From contig JAFQUA010000038.1 of NCBI GenBank assembly GCA_017408725.1, positions 1 through 51,504 on the forward strand: 51,504 bases of DNA. The letters run 5' to 3'. A model generated the notes under the pieces. It was not told the DNA's origin. It was given only the letters and a program-made list of their open reading frames with translations, and did not search any database. Below, in pieces: positions 42,753 to 50,854 of this stretch (position 1 is the stretch's first letter; the number at the start of each line of letters is the position of its first letter). A program made the position numbers and the translations under genes. The DNA is from Oscillospiraceae bacterium. GTDB lineage: Bacteria; Bacillota_A; Clostridia; Oscillospirales; Oscillospiraceae.

Positions 42753-42773
42753 CACTTTTCATACTTTTCATAC
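42753..42773 (-). repeat. 9-base tandem repeat in the AbrB-like leader
   Basis: Plus-strand CACTTTTCA, TACTTTTCA and TAC repeat with a period of nine, between the promoter and the ribosome site of the AbrB-like gene. They are candidate operator sites for this AT-preferring regulator. Confidence 0.4.
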
Positions 42774-42780
42774 CTGTTGA

Positions 42781-42820
42781 ATTATAATAAAAACCGCTCC
42801 GGTTGTCAATACCGGAGCGG
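42781..42820 (-). promoter_or_regulatory. Terminator/promoter hybrid element A
   Basis: On the minus strand the stem CCGCTCCGG/CCGGAGCGG (42820-42812 with 42802-42794) and a run of five T end the upstream membrane-protein gene. The loop holds TTGACA (42809-42804), and after exactly 17 bases TATAAT follows (42786-42781), a perfect consensus promoter for the AbrB-like gene. Confidence 0.85.
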
Positions 42821-42828
42821 AATTTTGA

Positions 42829-43335
42829 TTATTCAGCAGGCTTTGCTTTTCGGAGTTTGAAGAAAACGATGATGGAACTGATCACATCCCAGACAAAAAG
42901 CAGGTGCATAATAATGTTTACAGCCATGAACTTCATGGAAATGCGGTTTTCCAGTCTAGTACGTACCAGAGCGCAAATACCATAAGTGGAGGTAGTGCAA
43001 AGCAAAAGTACATCGATGATCACCAGAATGGCAAGGATTATCGGTGTGAAAAACAAGAAGGCCCAGACTGCCAGCGCCACAGCAACACCATAAATGAAGA
43101 TGAACAGAAAAACAGGAATGTGGCACAGCTTCAGTACCATGTTCCACCGGGCAAGGAATTTTGTGTCATTTGTCCGAATCGCACAAATGATATTGGCAAT
43201 GTAAACGACTGGAGTTAATATGCAGAAGATCAGCAGCCAGGGTATACCGGTTTCCGTATCGGCGTATTTCAGATATGCCGCAGGAAAAAACAAATAGGGC
43301 CATACCAGCAGAATGAACGGGAAAAATTTCTTCAT
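42829..43335 (-). CDS. Multi-pass membrane protein of unknown function
   Basis: 168 residues from MKKFFPFILLVWPYLFFPAAY behind AGGAGG. About five transmembrane segments with small loops. No known family recognised. It is a single gene, read from hybrid element B and ended by hybrid element A. An in-frame extension of 40 residues runs through hybrid element B and was rejected. Confidence 0.75.
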   Translation of the reverse strand: MKKFFPFILLVWPYLFFPAAYLKYADTETGIPWLLIFCILTPVVYIANIICAIRTNDTKFLARWNMVLKLCHIPVFLFIFIYGVAVALAVWAFLFFTPIILAILVIIDVLLLCTTSTYGICALVRTRLENRISMKFMAVNIIMHLLFVWDVISSIIVFFKLRKAKPAE

Positions 43336-43360
43336 AACAGCACCTCCTATTCCTAAAACT

Positions 43361-43401
43361 ATTATAAAAGAAACGCTCCGGCCAGTCAAGGCCGGAGCGT
43401 T
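43361..43401 (-). promoter_or_regulatory. Terminator/promoter hybrid element B
   Basis: On the minus strand AACGCTCCGGCC/GGCCGGAGCGTT (43401-43390 with 43383-43372) forms a 12-bp stem ending the lipoprotein gene. The 6-base loop is TTGACT (43389-43384). After 17 bases comes TATAAT (43366-43361), driving the membrane-protein gene at 43335. It is closely similar to element A. Confidence 0.85.
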
Positions 43402-43406
43402 GCATT

Positions 43407-43940
43407 TCAGGGATTTACGGTAAAGGTTTCTTCTACCAGATAATCGGCGGTCCAATCAGCATTGTCATAGACATTCAGTGTAAAGCTGATGTCGGTAACT
43501 TCTTTGATGTCGTTGGTTTCAAAATCGCTTTTTGAGAAGCTGATCTGCTCGTTTGCCTTCTTGCCGGCAGATACGGCGGATGCCCAGAAGGGATCGCACA
43601 TAAAACCGTTGACGGAAACCTGATCCACAGAGAACATCAATTCCTTGTCTGTCTTGTTCTCAAGAAATACATTCAGGGTGTACCCGAACAAAGCATCAGG
43701 ATGAATGCTCTTGACGATCACAGTGCAGTTTTCGTCATCCACCAGCGTGATCTCCTCAAACCGGGGAGCGGTGGTTTCGGGCTGTACAGTAGTTGCCGGA
43801 ACGGTGGTTTCAACGGGCGTCGTGGCAGTAATAATGGGGTCGGTTCCGGTCTCTGCGTCAGAACCGGCGCTGCTGCAGGCAACCATGGTGAAAACCAGCA
43901 CCATGACGGCAATAATGGAAAGGGTTTTTCTAAAAATCAT
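43407..43940 (-). CDS. Lipoprotein of unknown function
   Basis: 177 residues. Lipoprotein signal (IIAVMVLVFTMVACSS) with lipobox Cys around residue 22, a Thr/Pro linker and a beta-rich domain (ILVKSIHPDALFGYTLNVFLENKTDKE in outline), similar in style to small DUF4352-like lipoproteins but not assignable. The second in-frame ATG, eight bases after GGAG, is preferred. It has its own promoter. Confidence 0.78.
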   Translation of the reverse strand: MIFRKTLSIIAVMVLVFTMVACSSAGSDAETGTDPIITATTPVETTVPATTVQPETTAPRFEEITLVDDENCTVIVKSIHPDALFGYTLNVFLENKTDKELMFSVDQVSVNGFMCDPFWASAVSAGKKANEQISFSKSDFETNDIKEVTDISFTLNVYDNADWTADYLVEETFTVNP

Positions 43941-43985
43941 ATACATTTCTCCAAATCAATTCGATGCAAAAGCACCGTGCCCATA

Positions 43986-44014
43986 ATGATAGCGAAATGA
44001 AATTGTGTTCGCAA
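43986..44014 (-). promoter_or_regulatory. Promoter of the lipoprotein gene
   Basis: TTGCGA (44014-44009), 17 bases, TATCAT (43991-43986) on the minus strand. Confidence 0.5.
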
Positions 44015-44054
44015 TAGTGGGTTTCTGGGAGAAAATGCAGATTCTGGTTACCGA

Positions 44055-44780
44055 TCAGTCGTTTCTTCTTCTGCCTCTGCCGCCGAAGATCACCAGCAGG
44101 CGGAGAAGCTGCGCAAGGGAAACCGCGGTAGCGGCAACATAGGTCATAGCAGCGGCAGACAGGGTTTTGCGGGCACCTCTTTGCTCCTCATCTGTTAGAA
44201 TATCGGCATTTTCAATGGCCTGCATTGCCCGCCGACTGGCATTGAATTCCACGGGGAGCGTTACAAGCTGGAATACCAGAGAAAGACCGAAGCAGGCGAT
44301 GCCTAGATACACAAGGGAATAGCTGAAATCCGCAAAAGCAGCAAACAACAGACCCAGCAAAATCAGTGGCATGGCCAGCTTGCTGCCGAAGTTGGTGATG
44401 GGGATGATAGCAGCGCGGAGTTTGATGGGACCGTAGTACTGGGCGTACTGCACGGCGTGGCCTGCCTCATGGCAGGCAACACCGATGGCGGCAACGGATG
44501 GGGAGTCGTACACGCTGTCCGACAGACGGATCACATTGCTTTTGGGGTCGTAATGGTCCGTCAGATTGCCGCTCACCCGCTCAATTCGTACGCCATGGAC
44601 GCCATTGGCATGGAGTACCCTCTGAGCGGCATCTGCACCGGTGATGTGGCGGCGGGATCGCTGTTGGGAGTACCGGCGGAAAGTGGAATTAACATTGCTG
44701 CTTGCCCACAGCGACAAAAGAATGCAGGGCAGCACGATGACCAGATATGTCCAGTCAAAACCGTAGAAAAAGTAAGGCAT
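44055..44780 (-). CDS. Zinc metallopeptidase, YugP family
   Basis: 241 residues. Integral membrane peptidase with an N-terminal transmembrane segment, the zinc-binding HEAGHAVQYAQ (about residues 104-114), two or three central transmembrane helices and a C-terminal helix with a basic end (GGRGRRRND). The segment NVIRLSDSVYDSPSVAAIGVA cut by conserved residues is typical. Function not established. It starts 11 bases after the TIGR04255 gene and is likely co-transcribed. Confidence 0.92.
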   Translation of the reverse strand: MPYFFYGFDWTYLVIVLPCILLSLWASSNVNSTFRRYSQQRSRRHITGADAAQRVLHANGVHGVRIERVSGNLTDHYDPKSNVIRLSDSVYDSPSVAAIGVACHEAGHAVQYAQYYGPIKLRAAIIPITNFGSKLAMPLILLGLLFAAFADFSYSLVYLGIACFGLSLVFQLVTLPVEFNASRRAMQAIENADILTDEEQRGARKTLSAAAMTYVAATAVSLAQLLRLLVIFGGRGRRRND

Positions 44781-44791
44781 AATGCGTCTCC

Positions 44792-45577
44792 TTAAATGGT
44801 ATCCTGCTCCATAGCGTTATGGAGCAGGTCTGATATAGCTCCCCGGAAAATGGGGTAGGCTTGAGAATGAAGGGTTTGCAGGGTGCCTGCGGAATAGTTT
44901 ACAGGCAGGTTACCGGGCATATACAGATCCAGATCGAAAATGAACTTCAGTTCCGGATCGGCTTTGCCGTTAAACTTAACGGTACCGGGACCGGCATGGA
45001 TCTTCGCACGGCAGCCGCCTTTCAGCGCCAGATCACAGTCGGTGCTGCAGCGGTTGGTTTGCATCTCCTGCACGTCGTCATCCCCAAGGGGCCCCAGATA
45101 GCAGGGGGCGATCAGATCCCGGAAAGGATGATCTTCCAAAGCCAGACCGGAGCGGGAGATGAAATTCAGATACCGCAGACCAATCCGCTCAAAGTAAGCA
45201 GGCTGATATATTTTTATGAAGGCAGCCAGCGGTTTATCCAGCTTTTTCGCAAATTCCTCCCAGCAGGTGTATCGTGTGCAGGTCAAAGAAATGAATTTGG
45301 AGGTCAGATTGACCCGCCATACACCGTCTGCACTGGCAAACAGGTAGTTTCGCACCGGCTCCGGTTTTTGAAAAACGGGATTACCGGGAGTACCGGCGAG
45401 CTTGGGAATACCCAATTCCTGTTTGGCACTATACACGGGATATTCGCTTCGTATCGCTTCCTGAAAATTCGCGGGAGCATTTGCGCCGATGGACAAAATT
45501 TCCGGAAAGCGAAGCTGACAGATCACTTCATTTAATTGATTTTTCCGGTAGAGGCACCGATCGTTTTGAGAGAACAC
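44792..45577 (-). CDS. TIGR04255 family protein
   Basis: 261 residues from a GTG start behind AGAGGG. The pattern LNEVICQLRFPEIL at the start, RVNLTSKFISLTCTRYTCWE and RIGLRYLNFI identify the TIGR04255 family, of unknown function and often found near mobile or immune genes. Here it sits with a peptidase gene and no mobile element is visible. Confidence 0.88.
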   Translation of the reverse strand: MFSQNDRCLYRKNQLNEVICQLRFPEILSIGANAPANFQEAIRSEYPVYSAKQELGIPKLAGTPGNPVFQKPEPVRNYLFASADGVWRVNLTSKFISLTCTRYTCWEEFAKKLDKPLAAFIKIYQPAYFERIGLRYLNFISRSGLALEDHPFRDLIAPCYLGPLGDDDVQEMQTNRCSTDCDLALKGGCRAKIHAGPGTVKFNGKADPELKFIFDLDLYMPGNLPVNYSAGTLQTLHSQAYPIFRGAISDLLHNAMEQDTI

Positions 45578-45607
45578 AGCAATCCCTCTTTCCTGATGTT
45601 TGTTTTT

Positions 45608-45636
45608 ATTATATCCCGACGGGAAGTAAATGACAA
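45608..45636 (-). promoter_or_regulatory. Promoter of the TIGR04255-YugP operon
   Basis: TTGTCA (45636-45631), 17 bases, TATAAT (45613-45608) on the minus strand. Confidence 0.7.
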
Positions 45637-45655
45637 GAGCGCAGAACGGAAAGCA

Positions 45656-46528
45656 TTATTCCGCCAGATAGGCGCAAAGGTAAGCAAGAACGGCCTTTTT
45701 GTCAGCAGACCAGATGGGTGCCACAAGATCCTTTTTGGCGCCGTCGCCGGTGATCCGGTGTACAACCACGGTCTCCGGTAACTCTGCAAGACAAAGCTTT
45801 AGAATGCGGGCGTATTCTTCCAATGTAAGGCACTGGAAATTACCCAGCAAATAGTCCATTTCCAAATCCGTTCCCCGAAGAATATGAAGCAGATGAAATT
45901 TGATTCCGTCGGTACCGGCTTGGATCACCTGCCGGGTGGTGTCTACCATCATTTCAGGAGTTTCTCCGGGAAGTCCCAAAATAATATGGGTGACAACTTC
46001 AATGCCAGCCGCTTTGAGCCGCCGGACAGCATCATTATAGACTTCTGTTCGGTAGCCGCGGCGGAAGCGCTCTGCTGTGGGATCGTGGATGGTTTGAAGA
46101 CCCAGCTCCACGGAAATCGGCTTGATCCGGTTCAGCTTTGCCAGCAGCGCCACCACATCACCGTCAAGACAATCCGGTCTTGTGCCGATGGCAAGACCTA
46201 CGATATCCTCCGGCTCCATCGCCTGCAGGTAGAGTGCTTCCAGTGTGCTGACGGGCGCGTAGGTATTGGTAAAAGATTGGAAATAGGCGATGTATTTGCC
46301 GTTTTTGTTTTTGAAAGAGACCCGCTTCTTAGCTTTTTCCAGCTGTTCGCTAAGGGATACGCAGCTTTTTTCCGCGAATTCACCGCCGCCGGAGGCAGAG
46401 CAAAAGGTACAGCCGCCGGTACCCACAGTACCGTCCCGGTTGGGACAGGTAAAGCCGGCGTCGATGGCCAGTTTGTAGACCTTGCAGCCAAAGCGGCTGC
46501 GGTAATGCTGAGATAGCGTCCGGTACAT
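45656..46528 (-). CDS. TIGR01212 family radical SAM protein (YhcC-like)
   Basis: 290 residues from MYRTLSQHYRSRFGCKVYKL behind GGAGG. Cysteines at 28, 40 and 43 (CPNRDG...GGCTFC) match the Elp3-like spacing of the family's 4Fe-4S cluster. GLQTIHDPTAERFRRGY and THIILGLPGETPEMM are conserved barrel segments. Substrate unknown. It is divergent from the sigma factor gene. Confidence 0.92.
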   Translation of the reverse strand: MYRTLSQHYRSRFGCKVYKLAIDAGFTCPNRDGTVGTGGCTFCSASGGGEFAEKSCVSLSEQLEKAKKRVSFKNKNGKYIAYFQSFTNTYAPVSTLEALYLQAMEPEDIVGLAIGTRPDCLDGDVVALLAKLNRIKPISVELGLQTIHDPTAERFRRGYRTEVYNDAVRRLKAAGIEVVTHIILGLPGETPEMMVDTTRQVIQAGTDGIKFHLLHILRGTDLEMDYLLGNFQCLTLEEYARILKLCLAELPETVVVHRITGDGAKKDLVAPIWSADKKAVLAYLCAYLAE

Positions 46529-46556
46529 AGGCTTGCCTCCTTTACCTTTTTTTGCT

Positions 46557-46585
46557 ATTATACAGAAAATGGACAGAAAATGCAA
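46557..46585 (-). promoter_or_regulatory. Promoter of the radical SAM gene
   Basis: TTGCAT (46585-46580), 17 bases, TATAAT (46562-46557) on the minus strand. Confidence 0.75.
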
Positions 46586-46648
46586 TTTTTTTGAAAAATG
46601 GTGAGTAAAATCAGCGGCTTATCCGTTATTAAGGCAGAGGTGATCAAA

Positions 46649-47200
46649 ATGAGCGAATCCGGTGAAAGTAGCTACCGCCGTATTTGGTACGGGGATCCGC
46701 GATCTCTGGAAGAAATGATCCGTACATATTCCGATGCCCTTGTTCGTTTTGCCTACAGCTATTTGAGGAATTCAGCCGCCGCGGAGGATGTGGCGGGGGA
46801 TTGCTTTGCGTTGCTGATGGTAAAGAAAAAACGTTTTCCCTCTGAGGAGGCAATGCGCGCCTATCTGTATAAAACTGCGCGAAGCCGTTGTGTCGATTAT
46901 CTGCGGCGGCACAAAAAAGAGGTAGCGCTGGATGATGTGGAAAATGTGCTCAGTTTTGGCAGCGCAGAGGAAAGCTACCAGCGGCGTTATCGGGATGAAA
47001 AACTATATCTATGTATGCAGGCGCTTCCTGCCCAGTACCGGGAAGTGCTGCAGCTGATCCATCTTTCGGGGTTTTCCATGGAGGATACCTGCCGGATCAT
47101 GGGAAAGAACCTGAAGCAGGTCTATAATCTCCATGCCCGCGCCAAGATCGCCTTGAAACATTTGCTTGAACAGGAGGGGATTACCCATGAAGACATATGA
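46649..47200 (+). CDS. ECF-type RNA polymerase sigma factor
   Basis: 183 residues. Region 2 is seen in EEMIRTYSDALVRFAYSYL, RNSAAAEDVAGDCF and KTARSRCVDYLRRHKKE. Region 4 is QALPAQYREVLQLIHL followed by SMEDTCRIMGKNLKQVYNL, a helix-turn-helix. GAGGTGAT precedes the chosen ATG; an in-frame extension of 17 residues was discarded. It overlaps the beta-propeller gene by 14 bases. No autoregulated ECF promoter was identified. Confidence 0.9.
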   Translation: MSESGESSYRRIWYGDPRSLEEMIRTYSDALVRFAYSYLRNSAAAEDVAGDCFALLMVKKKRFPSEEAMRAYLYKTARSRCVDYLRRHKKEVALDDVENVLSFGSAEESYQRRYRDEKLYLCMQALPAQYREVLQLIHLSGFSMEDTCRIMGKNLKQVYNLHARAKIALKHLLEQEGITHEDI

Positions 47201-49067
47201 GCAGCGGACAAAGGATGTTCTGGAGAAAATCGACATTTTGCAGCGCAAGCGGAAGTCATCTGTTGTCAAGGCGGCCGTCTGCGCCGGTATATTGGTGGCG
47301 CTGGCATTGGTGCTTTTTTTACCTTTTGGTACGAATCCGCCCGATGTACGGCAGTACAAAAACAGCCCGTATTATGATCTGATCCGGAAGATCAATGTGG
47401 CGACCTACCGGAGGCCTTCCTATTCGAATAATTTCGAAAAGCTGCTGGCCGGCACACTGAGAAAATTTGCGCCTATGGCGCCGGGGGTTGCAGGGGAAAA
47501 AGGAGAACCGGTCACGACAATGCCTGTACCGGGAATGAATACAGGAAACGCCTATCAGGAGGTCACAGACAATCAGGTGGAGGGCGTGACCGAAGGAGAT
47601 CTGATCAAGCGGACGGATAAGCATATTTTCTATCTGAGTCCCGATCAGCTGAACGTTTTCAGCATTGCAGGGCAGGACAGTGAAAAGGTTGGCAGCTATC
47701 CCATTGATCTGAACGGCGCTGCGCTATTCACATACAGCGCGGAGCAGGAAATGTACTTGTCCGCTGACGGTACTGCCGTTACCCTGATTCTGCCCGGTTT
47801 CGGTGATGCGCTGACGGAAGGAAAGAAAGAAGCTTTTGTGTGCGTTCTGACACTGGATGTATCGGATCCGACGGCGATCCGGGAAACCGGCAGAGTATTC
47901 CTGACGGGTAGATACCTGTCCTCCCGTTTGGTGGACGGAAACCTGCTGCTGATCTCCCAATATCAGATCGGTAAAAATGTCAGCTTTGACCGGCCGGAAA
48001 CTTACCTGCCCGGTATGGGCATTCCCGGCCAGATGCAGTATGTTGCGGCGGAAGATATCGTCGCACCGGAGAAACTGAGCGATACCCGGTATGCAGTGAT
48101 GACACTGCTGGAACAGAAGAGTATGGCGGTAAAAGACTCTGCGGCGTTCCTTTCCTATTCCGAAGAACTGTATGTTTCCAAAGAAAACATCTTTGCTACC
48201 CGCAGTTTTACCGAGACCACCGGCAGGGGAGAAGTTGACGGTGATATTTGGGGCCGGCAAACTATGACCCAGATCACCTGCCTGGGTTATGATGCGGACG
48301 GTTTCGTCCAAAAGGGCGGGATCACGGTAGCCGGCACGGTGAAAAATCAGTACAGCATGGATGAATATGAAGGCGTTTTGCGGGTTGTGACATCCACCAA
48401 TAAGCAAGTGAATCAGTATCGGGTGGAAGGAAACGCCGCATGGAGTATGTCTTTGGAGAATACGCGCAATGTCAATCTGTACTGCATCAGCATGGCGGAC
48501 TGGAGCATTGCCGCCTGCGTGGAGTCTTTTGCCCCCCAGGGAGAGTCTGCGGAATCCGTCCGGTTTGACGGGAAAACGGCCTATGTCTGCACGGCAGAGG
48601 TCATTACAATGACAGATCCCGTGTATATTTTCGACCTTAGCGATCTCAGCAACATTACATGGAAGGATACCGGCACCATTGACGGCTATTCCAGCTCTCT
48701 TGTGAATTTCGGTGACTATCTGCTGGGCATCGGTTACAACGGAGCCCGTGATCTGAAGATCGAGATCTACGCGGAAACGGAAACCGGCGTGGAATCTATG
48801 GCGGTGTATGAGCGCCGCTGCGTCTTTAGCGAGGAATACAAGTCTTATCTCATCGACCGGAAGAATCAGCTGGTGGGTCTGGGCGTGACGGACCATGCGG
48901 ACAGATCCGGAAAGTACATTCTTCTGCAGTTTGACGGATATCAGCTGCGGGAACTGACAGTGACAGAACTCAACGGCGTAAATGAGAATAAGCGCGCAGT
49001 ACTCATTGACGGCTGGCTGTATTTGTTCAACAACAGCGCAGAGATGAAAGTGGAAAACCTATGGTAG
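47187..49067 (+). CDS. Membrane-anchored beta-propeller protein coupled to a sigma factor
   Basis: 626 residues from MKTYEQRTKDVLEKIDIL behind AGGAGGGG. A basic N-terminus of about 35 residues in the cytoplasm, one transmembrane helix (about 36-54) and a large extracellular C-terminal beta-propeller (YQEVTDNQVEGVTEGDLIKR opening, then repeated LYVSKENIFATRS and VRFDGKTAYVCTAE blades). The propeller family is known from archaea and clostridia without clear function. Translational coupling to the sigma gene suggests that it senses an outside signal and controls the sigma factor. That role is inference, and no classic anti-sigma domain is visible. Confidence 0.85.
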   Translation: MKTYEQRTKDVLEKIDILQRKRKSSVVKAAVCAGILVALALVLFLPFGTNPPDVRQYKNSPYYDLIRKINVATYRRPSYSNNFEKLLAGTLRKFAPMAPGVAGEKGEPVTTMPVPGMNTGNAYQEVTDNQVEGVTEGDLIKRTDKHIFYLSPDQLNVFSIAGQDSEKVGSYPIDLNGAALFTYSAEQEMYLSADGTAVTLILPGFGDALTEGKKEAFVCVLTLDVSDPTAIRETGRVFLTGRYLSSRLVDGNLLLISQYQIGKNVSFDRPETYLPGMGIPGQMQYVAAEDIVAPEKLSDTRYAVMTLLEQKSMAVKDSAAFLSYSEELYVSKENIFATRSFTETTGRGEVDGDIWGRQTMTQITCLGYDADGFVQKGGITVAGTVKNQYSMDEYEGVLRVVTSTNKQVNQYRVEGNAAWSMSLENTRNVNLYCISMADWSIAACVESFAPQGESAESVRFDGKTAYVCTAEVITMTDPVYIFDLSDLSNITWKDTGTIDGYSSSLVNFGDYLLGIGYNGARDLKIEIYAETETGVESMAVYERRCVFSEEYKSYLIDRKNQLVGLGVTDHADRSGKYILLQFDGYQLRELTVTELNGVNENKRAVLIDGWLYLFNNSAEMKVENLW

Positions 49068-49075
49068 AATCAAGA

Positions 49076-49104
49076 AACGGTGTGCCATCGGCACACCGTT
49101 TTTA
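49076..49104 (+). terminator. Terminator of the sigma/beta-propeller operon
   Basis: ACGGTGTGCC/GGCACACCGT stem, 3-base loop, then TTTTTAT, nine bases past the stop codon. Confidence 0.9.
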
Positions 49105-49114
49105 TATGTACAAA

Positions 49115-50677
49115 TCAGAGGGTAACAGGCAGCTTGCCGGTGGGAATGAATTCGCCTTTCAGGGCTTTCAGCGTATATTTGAGGCTGTCGCCGCCTAAAT
49201 GACCGATGAACACCCGCTTGGCGTTGGGGAATTTGGTGGCTTCGTAAGGGTTGCCTACATGAAGCGCAGCGGCAGTCTTTTCGGGGTTGGAATTGATCAG
49301 ATATTCCATACGCTCTGTAATGCCGTCGCTGCCCAGATAGCTGTGGGGGCGGCAGTAGGTGCAGAAGATCACATCGTCGGCCGTGGTGGCGGCCAGTGCC
49401 ACCCGCTCGTTCTGAATGTTGTTGGGGAATTCGTTGATGATAATGATTTCCGCATCCGGGAAGTATTCCCGGATCAGCGCACCCTGCTTTTCTACATTTT
49501 TGCGGGAGTAGGTGTCCTTTTCTTCCAGTTCGGCAGTTTCTTTGACATCGCCGGGGAATTCGTTTTCACAGGTGAGAACGAAAACCTTTGTGCTGTCGGG
49601 GGAAAGGGCGGGGGCGATGCCGTCTTTGCTCAGATAGCAAAGACTCTTCTTGTTCAGTTCTTCAATGGCATCGATATGCTCCTGCTTGAGGCAATCGCTG
49701 GAGGGCTGCTTCAGGGTCTTTGCCTGAGCTTCCAGCACCCGGCGAACCGCTTCGTTCAGCCGTTCCTCGGTGATGATGCCCTCGTGATAAGCTTCCAACA
49801 GAGTGTTATAGACCTCTTTGAAGGGTAGACGATAGTTGGGCAGTACCTGATCACAACCGGCGGCGATGGCCATGGCGATGGCCTTGTCGCCAAAACGCTG
49901 GCAAATAGCCATCATAGCAAAGGAGTCGGATTGGATCAAACCGTCATAACCGGCTTCGCGGATGATGGAAAGCAGCGGCTTGGACAGTGTGGCGGGCATG
50001 CCCGGATCGATCTTCTCGAAGATCGTGTGGGAGGTCATGATGCCGGACAGCTCCAGTTCCTTAATGATCTCGAAGTAAGGGGTCATGTCCTTGTTAATCA
50101 GCTCTTCTCTGGTCAGATAGGAGCGGGTGGAGCGCAGATGGGAATCATCCATAATATCGCTGTTGCCGGGATAATGCTTGGCAGTGACCAGCATGCCTTC
50201 ATCCTGATAGGCCTTGATTGTAGCGATAGCATAGCGGCTGTTGATCCAGGGATCGTCACCAAAAGTGCGGGTGTTTTTACAAAGCTTACCTCTGGCGCAA
50301 ATATCCACGACGGGACCCCAGATCATGTTGAAACCATATTTCTTTGCTTCAATAGCGGTGACCTGGGCAGCTTTATAAGCAAGCTCTTCGTCGTTGGCGG
50401 CGGACAAAGCCATTAGGGCCGGGAACTTGAGCTGTGTTCCGGCGAAGCCGTATTCCATATTGGCGCAGATCAGCACGGGGTAGCCTGCTGTGCTGTTGAT
50501 CTCTTCGATCAGCTTCTCGCCGCCCTCGGTATAGGGCAGCTGGAAGCCGCCGACTGCCTTTTTGGCGGTCATTTCCATGATGAACTTACGGTCTTCGTCA
50601 TTCAGGAAACCGCGAACGATGATCAATTGACCGATCTTCTGTTCCAGAGTAAGATCTTCCAGCTTTAAAGGTTTCAT
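49115..50677 (-). CDS. Glycoside hydrolase family 3 protein, NagZ-like
   Basis: 520 residues, no signal peptide. The GH3 barrel holds GPVVDICARGKLCKNTRTFGDDP in segments, the substrate/acid-base loop AKHYPGNSD...DDSH (His180 with Asp178, the dyad used by NagZ enzymes) and the nucleophile Asp in LIQSDSFAM (near 251). NagZ-type enzymes release N-acetylglucosamine from wall fragments. The usual PGHG is PGNS here. A C-terminal domain of about 190 residues follows the barrel. Cytosolic location suggests wall recycling. Confidence 0.9.
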   Translation of the reverse strand: MKPLKLEDLTLEQKIGQLIIVRGFLNDEDRKFIMEMTAKKAVGGFQLPYTEGGEKLIEEINSTAGYPVLICANMEYGFAGTQLKFPALMALSAANDEELAYKAAQVTAIEAKKYGFNMIWGPVVDICARGKLCKNTRTFGDDPWINSRYAIATIKAYQDEGMLVTAKHYPGNSDIMDDSHLRSTRSYLTREELINKDMTPYFEIIKELELSGIMTSHTIFEKIDPGMPATLSKPLLSIIREAGYDGLIQSDSFAMMAICQRFGDKAIAMAIAAGCDQVLPNYRLPFKEVYNTLLEAYHEGIITEERLNEAVRRVLEAQAKTLKQPSSDCLKQEHIDAIEELNKKSLCYLSKDGIAPALSPDSTKVFVLTCENEFPGDVKETAELEEKDTYSRKNVEKQGALIREYFPDAEIIIINEFPNNIQNERVALAATTADDVIFCTYCRPHSYLGSDGITERMEYLINSNPEKTAAALHVGNPYEATKFPNAKRVFIGHLGGDSLKYTLKALKGEFIPTGKLPVTL

Positions 50678-50854
50678 ATGGGTATCTCCTTTGTGTGGAT
50701 TGATTGTTTCAATTTATATTCAGTATACCATATGATTTTTCGTGTGAATAGTGCTTTTTTCCACCTTTTGTTGTTCTTTGGAATGGTTTGTTGCAGTTCC
50801 ATTAAAGTATAGATCTCAAAAAATGGGGAAATCTTGATGTATGGAGGGATGGAA

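Noticed and set aside
50678..50854. A sigma-G promoter for spoVAC
   Set aside because: TGAATA occurs near 50741 but no CATACTA-like partner lies at the right distance.
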